A stretch of DNA of 64,000 nt from Alkalinema sp. FACHB-956 (GTDB lineage: Bacteria > Cyanobacteriota > Cyanobacteriia > Leptolyngbyales > Leptolyngbyaceae): positions 372,001 through 436,000 of the forward strand of contig NZ_JACJRC010000001.1 in the NCBI RefSeq assembly GCF_014697025.1. The letters are read 5' to 3'. The position numbers and the translations under genes were made by a program. The notes under the pieces are model-generated. The model was given only the letters and a program-made list of their open reading frames with translations. It did not search any database and was not told the DNA's origin. This document shows positions 8,720 to 17,236 of this stretch, piece by piece (position 1 is the stretch's first letter; every line of letters starts with the position of its first letter).

Positions 8720-9408
8720 TTGGCTTTGTGCAAAATTTGATGCAGTTGCTTCAGGTTGGGCAGATGCATCGTCTGGCGTTCCGTATCAATTTTGACCCAT
8801 CCTTTTTCCGTCAGCTTCACCAGAATTTTGGCCGCTTCATCGGCATTGATATCGGAAACATCGGCGAGATCCTTGGCTGCAATATTGAAAATATCCACGC
8901 CTGTCCCCGATGGCTGGCCATAGGCTTCCGCCAGGGTCACTAATGTGTGAATGAGCTTAATGGCAGGGGGTTGATCGCGGAGTTGAAACCGCAAGTTGGT
9001 TTGTCGGAGCCGACGGACCATCAGTTGCAACATCCGGTGATGCAATTGGGGATCTTTAAACAGGGTTTGGATAAACCGCTGCGCCGCGATGCTCAAAAGT
9101 TTAACCGGGGTCAGTGCAATTACATCCGTCGATCGGGGGGACTCATCCAAAACGGCCATTTCGCCAAAGAAATCCCCTTTCCCGAGAATTGCCAAAGTAG
9201 CAACATCTTCCCCACTGCCCGAGTGACGCCGCACCTTGACCCATCCCGACAGGACAAAGTAGACAGCATTTCCCCAGGCATCTTCCATCAAGACAGCTCG
9301 ACCTGAAGGGTATTCATGCTCAACAGCAACAGACAGCAACCAATCCAACGTTTCCGGATTAGCGGCAGCAAGAAGAGGAAACAATTCACTGATAACTTCG
9401 GTTTGCAT
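8710..9408 (-). CDS. Crp/Fnr-family transcription regulator
   Basis: A 232-residue regulator. A cyclic-nucleotide-binding fold spans ~15-125 and contains GDFFGEMAVLDESPRSTDV, the phosphate-binding cassette region with the GE and R-S/T residues that contact cAMP in the Crp group. It therefore may bind a nucleotide, unlike NtcA. The C-terminal winged helix (~150-225) has AAKDLADVSDINADEAAKILVKL. The recognition helix does not match E. coli Crp residues that I can confirm, so target sites are not predicted. The last codons lie in a tandem repeat. Sycrp1-like identity is possible, but I do not assign a symbol. Confidence 0.88.
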   Translation of the reverse strand: MQTEVISELFPLLAAANPETLDWLLSVAVEHEYPSGRAVLMEDAWGNAVYFVLSGWVKVRRHSGSGEDVATLAILGKGDFFGEMAVLDESPRSTDVIALTPVKLLSIAAQRFIQTLFKDPQLHHRMLQLMVRRLRQTNLRFQLRDQPPAIKLIHTLVTLAEAYGQPSGTGVDIFNIAAKDLADVSDINADEAAKILVKLTEKGWVKIDTERQTMHLPNLKQLHQILHKANGG

Positions 9409-9580
9409 GGAAGCAGTTCAGGGGGAAAAGAGCGGACGTGGGGCCTGCATCAAGGTTCAATTGTGAGAATTTACGGATCCTCAGTCTATGAGTGGATGCA
9501 GGCTGCTCGTGACTTTATTGTGCCCCGAATCCTAAATAAAAGCTGCATCAAACCGAAGTCCACCCGATCGGGCGAGCCCT

Positions 9581-10429
9581 TTAGGGGACCACTGCCGCAT
9601 GAATGGCTAAGGCCAAAGCTGGCAGCAACGCTTGAACGACTGTAGGCCAGCCAATCACGATCGGTTGCAGGTGGGCTAAGGTCTCGGGATGAATCTGATC
9701 CGGCGCATACCCAATGGCCTGCCCCTGTAAATCACAGCACTGTAATCCCGCTGCTTGGGCGATCGCCAGGGGGGCAACCGTATCCCAAACCTTAACCCGC
9801 TGATTTAAATAAATGTAAGCTCCAGCCTGCCCCTGCACCACTTCTAGCACCTTGAGCCCAAAGCTCCCTGGACGCTGCCAAAATTCAACTTTCGGGAGCT
9901 GCGCTTGAATAATGGAGCCATAATTCTGCAGATCCTTATACCCAATAATCCATCGCTGACTGTGTTCTGTTGGGGAAGGCGTCAGTGGACAGGGCTCTAG
10001 CTCTCCTTTGCGTTGCCATAGGCCAATTCCCGGCCCCCCAAAATACAAGGCATCATATTCCGGTGCATAGATCCAGCCCGCCAACGGCTCACGTCCTAAT
10101 GCGCCCACCATAACTGCGTAGTCAGGATCACCATTGATAAAATCCTGGGTTCCATCTAACGGATCTACGCACCAGATGCGCTGAGTACGATCGTGAAACC
10201 CTTGTAAGGAGGCGCTATTTTCTTCCGTCACGAGCTTGTCATCGGGAAAGAGTTGGTCAAACGCCTGGGTCAGTTGCTCATCTAAGGCCCGATCGACGTC
10301 TGTGACATAATCCCCTGGCCCTTTTTGATAGACTTCAAACCCTTGACCTGCAAGGTGTTTAGCAGATTGGCCACAGTCCCGCACAATCCGATTGATCCGG
10401 TGAACCAACTCCTCGGTTAATGGTTGCAT
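9581..10429 (-). CDS. cysQ: 3'(2'),5'-bisphosphate nucleotidase / inositol monophosphatase family
   Basis: About 282 residues from ATG 10429; the frame is open to 10501, but the extra 24 residues do not resemble the family. Metal-binding motifs of the FIG superfamily are present: VTDVDRALD, VTEEN, DPLDGTQDF and VWDTVAPLAIAQAAG. In cyanobacteria this subgroup hydrolyses PAP from sulfate assimilation and may also act on inositol phosphates. It would act in the cytosol, need Mg2+ and be inhibited by Li+, as known for the family. It is downstream of ycf35 on the same strand, but strong hairpins lie between them, so it probably has its own transcript. The family is secure and the exact substrate inferred. 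Confidence 0.85.
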   Translation of the reverse strand: MQPLTEELVHRINRIVRDCGQSAKHLAGQGFEVYQKGPGDYVTDVDRALDEQLTQAFDQLFPDDKLVTEENSASLQGFHDRTQRIWCVDPLDGTQDFINGDPDYAVMVGALGREPLAGWIYAPEYDALYFGGPGIGLWQRKGELEPCPLTPSPTEHSQRWIIGYKDLQNYGSIIQAQLPKVEFWQRPGSFGLKVLEVVQGQAGAYIYLNQRVKVWDTVAPLAIAQAAGLQCCDLQGQAIGYAPDQIHPETLAHLQPIVIGWPTVVQALLPALALAIHAAVVP

Positions 10430-10507
10430 GATGATTCTTCTCAAAAAGGGCAGGAAGTTAACAAACAATTGACTGTTTAACCCTAGCATTCGACGGTTCA
10501 AAGCGCA

Positions 10508-10568
10508 GCGGAGGTACCCGATCGGGCACCTCCGCCAGAGAAAACGGGCTAACCAGTGGCTAACCCGT
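10508..10568 (-). terminator. Hairpins following ycf35
   Basis: Read on the minus strand, the first hairpin (10544-10568) has an ACGGG/CCCGT base with further pairing and is followed by TTTTCTC. A second, GC-rich hairpin follows (GCGGAGGT at 10508-10515 with ACCTCCGC at 10528-10535, inner CCCGATCGGG self-complementary). The first looks like an intrinsic terminator of ycf35. Confidence 0.6.
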
Positions 10569-10591
10569 CAGCTTGGGAACGCGCAGAGAAA

Positions 10592-10945
10592 CTATTTTTG
10601 CAGTACCAGCTTGACGTTAGCATTGCTCAACCCAGGCCGTTTTACTTCTGCCAGGGTTTTGTTGACGGCATACTTCTGGTTGATGGAATTAATCAGTTCC
10701 GTTTGGTTGTGCTTCTTGGCCACACCCCAGAGATCCGCAATCAGATCAAAGGTGCCATCTGCATTGCGAGACCAACCCAGATCATACTCGCCATCCAGAA
10801 CAGCCACGATGTCTGCCCGAACCCGCTGACCATTGTATCCGCGAACATCGGCTTCACTCTTGACGTTGATCCCGAGATCCCGCAGAGAGTTTTTCAGGAT
10901 TTCAGCATCGGTGACTTTGGTGCGCAGAGTGCTAAAGTGAGACAT
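10592..10945 (-). CDS. ycf35: Ycf35 / DUF1257 protein
   Basis: A 117-residue protein beginning MSHFSTLRTKVTDAEILK, the start expected for the plastid/cyanobacterial Ycf35 (DUF1257) family. ATG 10945 has a strong GGAGGAAA ribosome site; the longer reading to 10972 lacks support. The family is small, soluble, conserved in cyanobacteria and red-lineage plastids, and has no established biochemical role. It lies 158 bases downstream of ycf46 on the same strand, so the two may be co-transcribed with the upstream ribbon-helix-helix gene. Confidence 0.9.
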   Translation of the reverse strand: MSHFSTLRTKVTDAEILKNSLRDLGINVKSEADVRGYNGQRVRADIVAVLDGEYDLGWSRNADGTFDLIADLWGVAKKHNQTELINSINQKYAVNKTLAEVKRPGLSNANVKLVLQK

Positions 10946-11103
10946 GAGAGTTTCCTCCGTGGAAATTTGCAAACAACGACAACAGTGTCAAAGAAACAGT
11001 GTCAAAAGCATTTAGCTATTGGGAAGTAGCTATTCGCTTTGTTTGTTACGTGCTAGCTCAAGTGAACTAGCCTCCCTCCTGTTGGGAACCAGGAGAAAGC
11101 TTG

Positions 11104-12624
11104 TTAGAACTCCAATCGCTGGTATTCTGCGATGGAGGCTGCCGCTGGACGGGCACGTTGCCTAGCCCAGTCTCGAAGCGCAGTAACTTGCTCAGTCATC
11201 GTCTTGGACAGCGGCATCGTAGCGCGACAGGCCGCAATAATATCCAATTGAGTGAACTCTCGTTCCTGAGCAAACGCTTCATACATGGCAGCAATCAAAG
11301 CCTGTTCAATTTCTGCGCCGGAAAAGCCTTCGCAAACATTGGCCAATTGCTCGAGGTCAAAGCGATCGATGTCCCGACGCCGCTTGAGAAGATGAATTCT
11401 GAAAATATCCTGCCGCTCATCCGCATTGGGCAGATCAACAAAGAAAATCTCGTCAAACCGACCTTTGCGGAGAAACTCGCCCGGTAACCGTTCGACTCGG
11501 TTTGCCGTAGCCATGACAAATACAGGGGAGGTTTTTTCCTGCATCCAAGTCAAAAAGGAACCAAAAATCCGGCTGGAGGTGCCGCCATCGGAGTCTGCCG
11601 ATCCCCCGGCTCCACCAAAGGCCTTATCCAACTCGTCAATAAATAGAATGGCTGGGGAAATCGATTCCGCAGTTTTCAGGGCACTCCGTAGATTCGCTTC
11701 AGATTTACCGACCGTCGATCCGTCGTAAACCCGACCCATATCAAGACGCAGTAAGGGCAAGCCCCACAACTTGGATGTGGTCTTAGCGATTAAAGATTTA
11801 CCGCAACCCGGAACGCCTAAAATCAGCATTCCCTTGGGTTGGGGGAGACCATATTCCCTAGCCCGTTCAGTAAAGGCATTGGAACGCTGCTTCAGCCAGT
11901 GCTTTAGCTCTTCTAGCCCACCAACGGCATTAATGGTTTCGTCTTCCTCAATGTATTCCAGGATGCCATTGCGGCGAATCAGTTGTTTCTTCTCAGAGAG
12001 AACAATATCAACTTCTTCTTCGGTCATGCGACCCGCTGTGACATAGGCTTTGCGATAGACTTTCTCAGCCTCGTCACGGGTCAGCCCTAGGGCTGCCTTC
12101 AACAGCTTCTCCCGACTTTCCGTCGAAAGGCGTCGATCGCGGGGAGAAACCAGTTGCCGAGACAGCACATCGTTAATCTCTGCCATGGAAGGCAAAGCAA
12201 AGTCAATCACAACAACTTCCTTCTCCATCTCGATCGGCACTTGCTGCACGGGAGACATCAGAATAATCGTTTTCTGAGTGCCCTTGAAGGCTGCGATCGC
12301 ATCGCGGATCCAACGAACAACCTCTGCACTGCCAGTCCCGTCATGGAGGAAGGGATGAAGATCTTTAAAAATAAAAATGGAAGGTTCCGACTGTCGAATC
12401 GCTGTGGCGATCGCTTGCTGGGGGGGAATGGTGCCGGGTTGGGGCGGTTGGCCTGTACGTCCATACTGAACCATCCCTTGGGTTAACGTCCAGCTATAAA
12501 CAGTTCGCTCCAACTTATTCTGAGCAACCTCTGAGATTGCTTGCTCGGCTCGTTCTTCTTCGGAAGTTACAAGATAGATGAGCGGGTATTGAGCTTGGAT
12601 GAGAACACTGAGTTCTTCTTGCAT
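11104..12624 (-). CDS. ycf46: Ycf46-type AAA+ ATPase
   Basis: A 506-residue AAA+ protein. The N-terminal ~230 residues form the non-catalytic domain typical of Ycf46 (QAQYPLIYLVTSEEERAEQAI). The ATPase core has Walker A GVPGCGKS at ~270-277, Walker B ILFIDELDKAF and the downstream MATANRVERLPGEFLRKGRFDEIFF region with sensor and arginine-finger residues. Ycf46 is conserved in cyanobacteria and algal plastids; from memory, the Synechocystis homologue Slr0374 has been linked to inorganic carbon utilisation. It follows the ribbon-helix-helix gene after 110 bases on the same strand and precedes ycf35. The identity is secure and the mechanism unknown. Confidence 0.93.
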   Translation of the reverse strand: MQEELSVLIQAQYPLIYLVTSEEERAEQAISEVAQNKLERTVYSWTLTQGMVQYGRTGQPPQPGTIPPQQAIATAIRQSEPSIFIFKDLHPFLHDGTGSAEVVRWIRDAIAAFKGTQKTIILMSPVQQVPIEMEKEVVVIDFALPSMAEINDVLSRQLVSPRDRRLSTESREKLLKAALGLTRDEAEKVYRKAYVTAGRMTEEEVDIVLSEKKQLIRRNGILEYIEEDETINAVGGLEELKHWLKQRSNAFTERAREYGLPQPKGMLILGVPGCGKSLIAKTTSKLWGLPLLRLDMGRVYDGSTVGKSEANLRSALKTAESISPAILFIDELDKAFGGAGGSADSDGGTSSRIFGSFLTWMQEKTSPVFVMATANRVERLPGEFLRKGRFDEIFFVDLPNADERQDIFRIHLLKRRRDIDRFDLEQLANVCEGFSGAEIEQALIAAMYEAFAQEREFTQLDIIAACRATMPLSKTMTEQVTALRDWARQRARPAAASIAEYQRLEF

Positions 12625-12734
12625 AGACGATCCACCACAAAGTTAGGGATGTTGCAGAGAATGCAATGAACAAAGCAACCCAGACTGAACCTTTAGAAGG
12701 ATTCAACAAAGCCGAAGCCGTCGAATCCTATGAA

Positions 12735-13082
12735 TTAACAGGGAACCAGCGCTTCTTCACTCTGATCAGAAACAAGTTCGGTACTTGCAACTGCATCCAG
12801 AGACAGTGCGGCTTCCTGAACGGCTCCAGGCTGTTGCCCTAGAGTCACCATTTCCCCTTCCCGCATGACCAGAGAGGATTGACACTCCGGGCAAGCGTAC
12901 ACACGATGGGTCTGACCTTGGATCGCTTCCACTGATTCCACCACTTCAGGATGGGTGAGATAAAAACAAATTGCTTTTTCTGCTAGGGAAGACATGGGTT
13001 CAGCATCGACAGCTGCACGAATTTTGAGTTGGCGATGCAGGTCAGAGGGGAGATACAACGTAACTTTCTGCTTATCTTGCAT
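12735..13082 (-). CDS. Ribbon-helix-helix protein with C-terminal CxxC element
   Basis: A 115-residue protein. Residues 1-50 (QKVTLYLPSDLHRQLKIRAAVDAEPMSSLAEKAICFYL) fit the ribbon-helix-helix DNA-binding fold: a short strand followed by two helices. A CPECQSSLV element at ~75 gives one CxxC pair, which could bind metal across a dimer; this is inference. It is the first gene before ycf46-ycf35 on the minus strand, with a promoter and TACCC/GGGTA half-sites just upstream, suggesting an autoregulated operon. It is not a toxin-antitoxin antidote by context, since no toxin gene is adjacent. Confidence 0.8.
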   Translation of the reverse strand: MQDKQKVTLYLPSDLHRQLKIRAAVDAEPMSSLAEKAICFYLTHPEVVESVEAIQGQTHRVYACPECQSSLVMREGEMVTLGQQPGAVQEAALSLDAVASTELVSDQSEEALVPC

Positions 13083-13099
13083 ATAACTTCAAATCGTTT

Positions 13100-13121
13100 T
13101 ACCCGGGTATGCATATTACCC
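13100..13121. promoter_or_regulatory. Candidate operator: TACCC/GGGTA half-sites overlapping the -10
   Basis: TACCC-GGGTA (13100-13109) forms a perfect 10-bp palindrome, and a third TACCC half-site lies at 13117-13121 in inverted orientation to GGGTA with a 7-base spacer. The group covers the end of the -10 box and the expected transcription start. Ribbon-helix-helix repressors bind such short repeated half-sites, so autoregulation is a reasonable inference. Confidence 0.5.
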
Positions 13122-13146
13122 TATCGATTGTACAGGAAGCTGTCAA
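13118..13146 (-). promoter_or_regulatory. Sigma-70-type promoter of the ribbon-helix-helix / ycf46 operon
   Basis: On the minus strand a perfect TTGACA (-35, at 13146-13141) is followed after 17 bases by TAGGGT (-10, at 13123-13118), which keeps the key T-A....T positions. The start codon at 13082 is about 35 bases below the -10. Confidence 0.6.
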
Positions 13147-13509
13147 GACAGAATGCCGGTTTGACGGCAATACTGAAACATATGTTTACAATTGTCGATC
13201 TGAGTTAAGGGTCAGTGAGCAAGCGAGGGCAATACAACCAGGGCCTAACGACTTGGCGGGTGCGTGACGGGTGCGATGATGGGTGCGATGACGGGTGCGT
13301 CTCCCGCTTCTTCCGTGGAGTTACTTAAATTTTTCAGTCGGCACATTGATTGAATGGGCGGTTTCTGGGTTCGAGTTTTCCAATGACTTTGGGCACACTG
13401 AAGGCAGTTCGTGGTTGATTGTCACGGCTTAATTGTCACAGCTCAGTGCGTTTACGGATTTGGTGCTTACGGGTTTGGAAGGATTCGTCACAGTAAGGAC
13501 AGGGTGAAT
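13122..13509. other. Spacer upstream of the first SH3 gene
   Basis: This spacer separates the divergent ribbon-helix-helix and SH3 genes. It contains a tandem array of a 12-bp GGGTGCGATGAC unit (about four copies, 13258-13304). The first SH3 reading frame stays open upstream to 13411, but that part lacks family resemblance. No RNA gene or clear promoter for the SH3 gene is seen. Confidence 0.6.
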
Positions 13510-14226
13510 ATGAAATTGCAACTGCCATTAGTGGTTGGAATGTGGCTGACAGCGGGGGTTACGGTCGTTGGTGTGGGATATGCAACCTTACGCCCGAAGC
13601 CATCCCAATCCTTTGATCCCAGGAATGCCTCCCCCGTACAACTGGCCAAATTGAGTGATTGCCAAACGTTGTCCGCAGATCCGAAACCTTTGTTGAATGT
13701 GCGATCGACCCCAAGCATTGCGCCAGACAACATTGTGGGAACCATCAAAAATGGAGTTAATCTAGCCGTTGTAGACGAACGCGACGGTTGGTTGCAAATC
13801 AATGCGCCGGTTTCAGGCTGGGTCTACCGGAATTTGACTGTGACAACCTGTGATACATCGGGTAAGCGTTCAGACAGAAAGCCCTTAGAATTGGCTCATC
13901 CAGCTTCCAGCCGCCAACTGATTGCAGAAGCCCAGGAGCAATGGCACGCCGGGAATTTAGCAGGGGCTCTTAATCGTCTGCGTCAGGTTCCCGCTGAAGA
14001 TCCCGCCTATACTCAAGTGGAAAACTTAATGGGCAGTATGACGGTGAAGTGGAAGCAAGCGGAGGATGCTTACGGTAAGGCTGAAGTCGCGATCGCCACC
14101 CGACGGCCTCAAATGGTATTAGCCATGATGCATACTGTCCCAGATATCCGCTATTGGCGATCTAAAATGGCTCCTTTAGTCAAACGGGCGATCGAACTAC
14201 AGTTGACCGCTGAGCTGCCGAGATAA
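13510..14226 (+). CDS. Membrane-anchored or secreted protein with bacterial SH3 domain
   Basis: About 238 residues from ATG 13510 (AGGGTG upstream). Residues 1-25 form an uncleaved signal anchor or signal peptide (LPLVVGMWLTAGVTVVGVGY). Residues ~55-115 form an SH3b-type domain (LNVRSTPSIAPDNIVGTIKNG, then WLQINAPVSGWVYRNL), a fold that usually binds cell-wall peptides. The rest (~140-238) is helical, with short tetratricopeptide-like character. It resembles the next gene in its leader and SH3 domain, so the two are probably divergent duplicates. The stop codon lies in a 20-bp tandem repeat. Function unknown; a periplasmic role in envelope binding is inferred. Confidence 0.75.
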   Translation: MKLQLPLVVGMWLTAGVTVVGVGYATLRPKPSQSFDPRNASPVQLAKLSDCQTLSADPKPLLNVRSTPSIAPDNIVGTIKNGVNLAVVDERDGWLQINAPVSGWVYRNLTVTTCDTSGKRSDRKPLELAHPASSRQLIAEAQEQWHAGNLAGALNRLRQVPAEDPAYTQVENLMGSMTVKWKQAEDAYGKAEVAIATRRPQMVLAMMHTVPDIRYWRSKMAPLVKRAIELQLTAELPR

Positions 14227-14265
14227 GTTCTGAGCGATCGAGATAAAGTCTGAGCGATCGAGATC
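14221..14265. repeat. Tandem repeat, 20-bp unit, containing a stop codon
   Basis: Units 14221-14240 and 14241-14260 (AGATAAGTTCTGAGCGATCG and a near copy) plus a partial third. The stop TAA of the SH3 gene (14224-14226) is inside the first unit. Confidence 0.9.
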
Positions 14266-14546
14266 ATTGCCGTCAGCGCTTCGCGCCATCCCCGCTTCAT
14301 CGACCCATGCACCCATCGACCTCTCTACCCATCCACTCGGACTTGGGTGGGTACAGTGTTTCCTAATATTGCCCCTAATGTTGCTGCTGAAGTAACGTTT
14401 TTAGTCGGGTTTCCGCGATGGTTTCGCTTTCCTGTGAAGGTCAAGACAAGGGCAAAACTTCATGTCGTCTCAAGGTTTGGAAGCCAATATCCTTCCTACC
14501 ATAGCGATATAGCTCTTCAATCGATCGCGTTTAGGAAGGCTGAAAT
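14266..14546. other. Spacer between the two SH3 genes
   Basis: Together with the array at 14221-14265 this makes about 320 non-coding bases. It contains a CCCATCGACC/CCCATCCACTC duplication near 14310-14340. A 73-codon open frame at 14347-14568 overlaps the next gene and shows no family resemblance. No clear promoter. Confidence 0.5.
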
Positions 14547-15380
14547 ATGGCATCTAAATCTGCTTTAGTCGCTGCGGGTTTAACCGGAGTTGCAGCCGTT
14601 ACGGTGGGGACACTGGCCCTGGTGCAACCAAAACCCGAATCTTCGCCCATGGCTACCCCAACGGCTCTGCCGTCGGCTGTGTCAGGCAATCAGGACGCTG
14701 CCCAACCGCCAACGGTCTCTGTCTCCCCTAGCCCGAGTTTGGGGACTGTCTCCCCTAGTCCTACTGCTAGTGATAATAATCAGCCTGTCATGGGTTCCGA
14801 TGTCCCGACCGATACTAACGGAAGCCAGTCTGTAGACCCCTCTTCAGCAACTCCGACTCGGCAAGTTGAAAGCTGCAAAGTAACGATGGCCAAGGTGAGT
14901 GATCCGAACCCGCCTAGCAATTTGCGATCGCAACCCAGTACTGCCTCCGGAAGCACGATCGTCAGCCAGCTCAAAAATGGTACGTTTCTGACTGTGGTGG
15001 AAGAAAAAGATGATTGGTTCCGAATTTCGACTCCAGCAAAGGGCTGGATCGCAAAGTCTGTGGTCCAGAGTGGCTGTAACGAGAAAACTGAACGGGTAAC
15101 GTTTGCCCAGGGAAGTATTCGTGCCACCCTTGGGGATCAGTTCATTGGCACAGGTAGCCATATCTACCGAGTACAACTGAGCCAAGGCCAAACCCTCACC
15201 ATTACTCGACAGAAAGGCCCACTCCCAGCCGTAAGGGATCCCAAGGGCAAATTTCTGGTTGGTATGGACGATCGGCAAGCATCTTGGACACAGAAACTTG
15301 CCTTATCAGGGGACTATCAAATTGTCTTGGATTCCAATTACAAAGGATATCAGTACCGTTTCCAAGTGGAAGTCCAGTAG
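14547..15380 (+). CDS. Secreted protein with low-complexity Ser/Pro linker and SH3 domain
   Basis: A 277-residue protein. Residues 1-28 look like a signal peptide or anchor (ALVAAGLTGVAAVTVGTLALV). Residues ~30-105 are a Ser/Pro/Thr-rich linker. An SH3b-type domain follows at ~110-170 (SNLRSQPSTASGSTIVSQLKNG, WFRISTPAKGWIAKSVV). The C-terminal ~95 residues look like a beta-sandwich (ATLGDQFIGTGSHIYRVQLSQGQTLTI, then GDYQIVLDS) similar to pre-peptidase C-terminal-type domains. It probably sits outside the cytoplasmic membrane. A 15-bp repeat begins 6 bases after the stop. Precise function unknown. Confidence 0.78.
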   Translation: MASKSALVAAGLTGVAAVTVGTLALVQPKPESSPMATPTALPSAVSGNQDAAQPPTVSVSPSPSLGTVSPSPTASDNNQPVMGSDVPTDTNGSQSVDPSSATPTRQVESCKVTMAKVSDPNPPSNLRSQPSTASGSTIVSQLKNGTFLTVVEEKDDWFRISTPAKGWIAKSVVQSGCNEKTERVTFAQGSIRATLGDQFIGTGSHIYRVQLSQGQTLTITRQKGPLPAVRDPKGKFLVGMDDRQASWTQKLALSGDYQIVLDSNYKGYQYRFQVEVQ

Positions 15381-15385
15381 GCATA

Positions 15386-15430
15386 TCTATTCATCCGGTC
15401 TCTATTCATTCGGTCTCTATTCATCCAGTT
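15386..15430. repeat. Tandem repeat, 3 x 15 bp
   Basis: TCTATTCATCCGGTC and two close copies (15386-15400, 15401-15415, 15416-15430), beginning six bases after the stop codon of the second SH3 gene. Confidence 0.9.
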
Positions 15431-15638
15431 CTTGAGTCCCAGTAGGTTAGCGGGCCATAACCTACGCAACCATCTCGTTTAGCCCCTGCGCGAAGGTTCG
15501 CGATCGCCCGCTTCGCCACTGACCTCAGCAGGTATAAATTTTCCCGTGGCCACTGATTACACAGTTGGATACAACCTCGGACAAATTTCGGGTACCCATT
15601 GCCTTACAATGTGACGGTTGTATTTCTGAGACAGGACC

Positions 15639-16934
15639 TTGATCGAGCGTTATACACTGCCCGAAATGGGCGCAATCTGGAGTGACGAATATAAACTACA
15701 AACCTGGTTGCAAGTGGAAATCGCAGTCTGCGAAGCCCAAGCTGAATTGGGTTACATTCCCCAAGATGCGGTAGACGAGATCAAGGCGAAGGCAAAGTTT
15801 GATATCAACCGCGTTCTAGAAATTGAAAAAGAAGTCAAGCATGATGTGATTGCCTTCTTAACCAATGTGAATGAGTACGTAGGGGATGCAGGTCGCTACA
15901 TCCACCTGGGAATGACTAGTTCTGACATGCTGGATACCGCCTTGGCGTTACAGATTGTCGCCAGTTTGGATCTGATTATGCAAAAGCTGGAGGACTGCAT
16001 TCAAGCAATCCGCTACCAAGCGCAACAGCACCGAGATACGGTCATGATTGGTCGCTCCCATGGGATCCATGCAGAACCAATGACTTTCGGATTTAAGTTA
16101 GCGGGTTGGTTGGCAGAAATGCTTCGCAACCGCGATCGTCTCTGTGCCATTAAGAAATCGATCGCAGTGGGTCAAATTTCCGGTGCAGTGGGCACCTATG
16201 CCAATATCGATCCAAAAATTGAAGAACTAACCTGTCAGAAGCTGGGTTTGGAACCAGATGCAGCGTCTACCCAAGTCATTTCCCGCGATCGCCATGCTGA
16301 GTTTATGAATGGGCTGGCGCTGGTGACTGCTTCGATCGAGCGGTTTGCCGTGGAAATTCGTAACTTACAACGCACGGATGTCCTGGAAGTAGAAGAATTT
16401 TTCTCGAAAGGACAAAAAGGCTCTTCTGCCATGCCTCACAAGCGCAATCCGATTCGATCGGAGCGGCTGACCGGAATGGCGCGGTTAGTTCGGGGGTATG
16501 CGGTCGCTGCCTTGGAAAACGTGGCTTTATGGCACGAACGGGATATTTCCCATAGTTCTGTGGAACGGGTGGCGTTTCCAGATGCCTGCATCCTGACGCA
16601 CTTTATGCTGGTGGAGATCACGGATTTAGTCAAGCACTTGCTGGTCTATCCCGAAAACATGACCCGCAACATGAACCTGTACGGTGGGGTGGTCTTCAGT
16701 CAACGAGTGCTGCTGACCTTGGTTGGTAAAGGCATGAAACGGGAAGAAGCCTACGCGATCGTTCAAAGCTGTGCCCATACGGAATGGAACGTAGAAGGGG
16801 GAAACTTCCGCGCCAAAATTGAAGCCAATGAGCAAGTCAAGGCACTGCTTTCTCCCGAAGAAATTGCTGACTGTTTTGACGCCAAGCATCATCTAAAAAA
16901 TCTCGATCAGGTCTATCAACGGTTAGGCATCTAG
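15639..16934 (+). CDS. purB: Adenylosuccinate lyase
   Basis: A 431-residue fumarase/aspartase-superfamily enzyme. It starts MIERYTLPEMGAIWS, as expected for the bacterial type. The signature GSSAMPHKRNP with the catalytic flexible loop is at ~262-272, TSSDMLDTA at ~88 and RSHGIHAEPMTFG near 137 contain the general acid/base histidine region. It catalyses two steps: SAICAR to AICAR plus fumarate, and adenylosuccinate to AMP plus fumarate. The start codon is TTG at 15639; family conservation begins exactly there, and AGGA lies unusually close upstream. A 16-bp duplication follows the stop. Cytosolic homotetramer by family knowledge. Confidence 0.96.
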   Translation: MIERYTLPEMGAIWSDEYKLQTWLQVEIAVCEAQAELGYIPQDAVDEIKAKAKFDINRVLEIEKEVKHDVIAFLTNVNEYVGDAGRYIHLGMTSSDMLDTALALQIVASLDLIMQKLEDCIQAIRYQAQQHRDTVMIGRSHGIHAEPMTFGFKLAGWLAEMLRNRDRLCAIKKSIAVGQISGAVGTYANIDPKIEELTCQKLGLEPDAASTQVISRDRHAEFMNGLALVTASIERFAVEIRNLQRTDVLEVEEFFSKGQKGSSAMPHKRNPIRSERLTGMARLVRGYAVAALENVALWHERDISHSSVERVAFPDACILTHFMLVEITDLVKHLLVYPENMTRNMNLYGGVVFSQRVLLTLVGKGMKREEAYAIVQSCAHTEWNVEGGNFRAKIEANEQVKALLSPEEIADCFDAKHHLKNLDQVYQRLGI

Positions 16935-16940
16935 ACAGGC

Positions 16941-16972
16941 CAAAGCGAGTCAATTACAAAGCGAGTCAATTA
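16941..16972. repeat. Tandem repeat, 2 x 16 bp, after purB
   Basis: CAAAGCGAGTCAATTA occurs twice without a gap (16941-16956, 16957-16972), starting six bases after the purB stop. Confidence 0.92.
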
Positions 16973-17127
16973 GAGGATGTGAGCCAGGGGCTGGGACTTT
17001 GTGTCATCCCCTGGTTTGCTCGATTTTCCTCCAGTTCCCATCTTGGGATCAGGTTTGTATCAGATCTACAGGCCATTGCAGGATAAACCATTGGCAGGAC
17101 GCCATGGTCGAATCTACAAAAAAGTCG

Positions 17128-17158
17128 CAAAAAAAGTCGCAGCCTGATCGACTGCGAC
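17128..17158 (-). terminator. Intrinsic terminator of the unknown coiled-coil gene
   Basis: On the minus strand GTCGCAG pairs with CTGCGAC (17152-17158 and 17136-17142, 9-base loop), followed directly by a run of seven T and a second T run. It ends the gene whose stop codon is at 17237. The rest of the 302-base spacer 16935-17236 holds the purB repeat and no supported gene. Confidence 0.75.
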
Positions 17159-17236
17159 CTATGGACAACTCAAATTTTCAACCAACTGTTCAACCAGTTC
17201 TGCCGCTTACACAGCTTGCAACCTAACGCTTGCGAC

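Noticed and set aside
12735-13082. Ribbon-helix-helix gene as antitoxin of a toxin-antitoxin pair
   Set aside because: No toxin-like small gene is adjacent; the next gene is the conserved ycf46.
16999-17226. 75-codon frame between purB and the coiled-coil gene
   Set aside because: It runs through the intrinsic terminator of the minus-strand gene and has no coding features.
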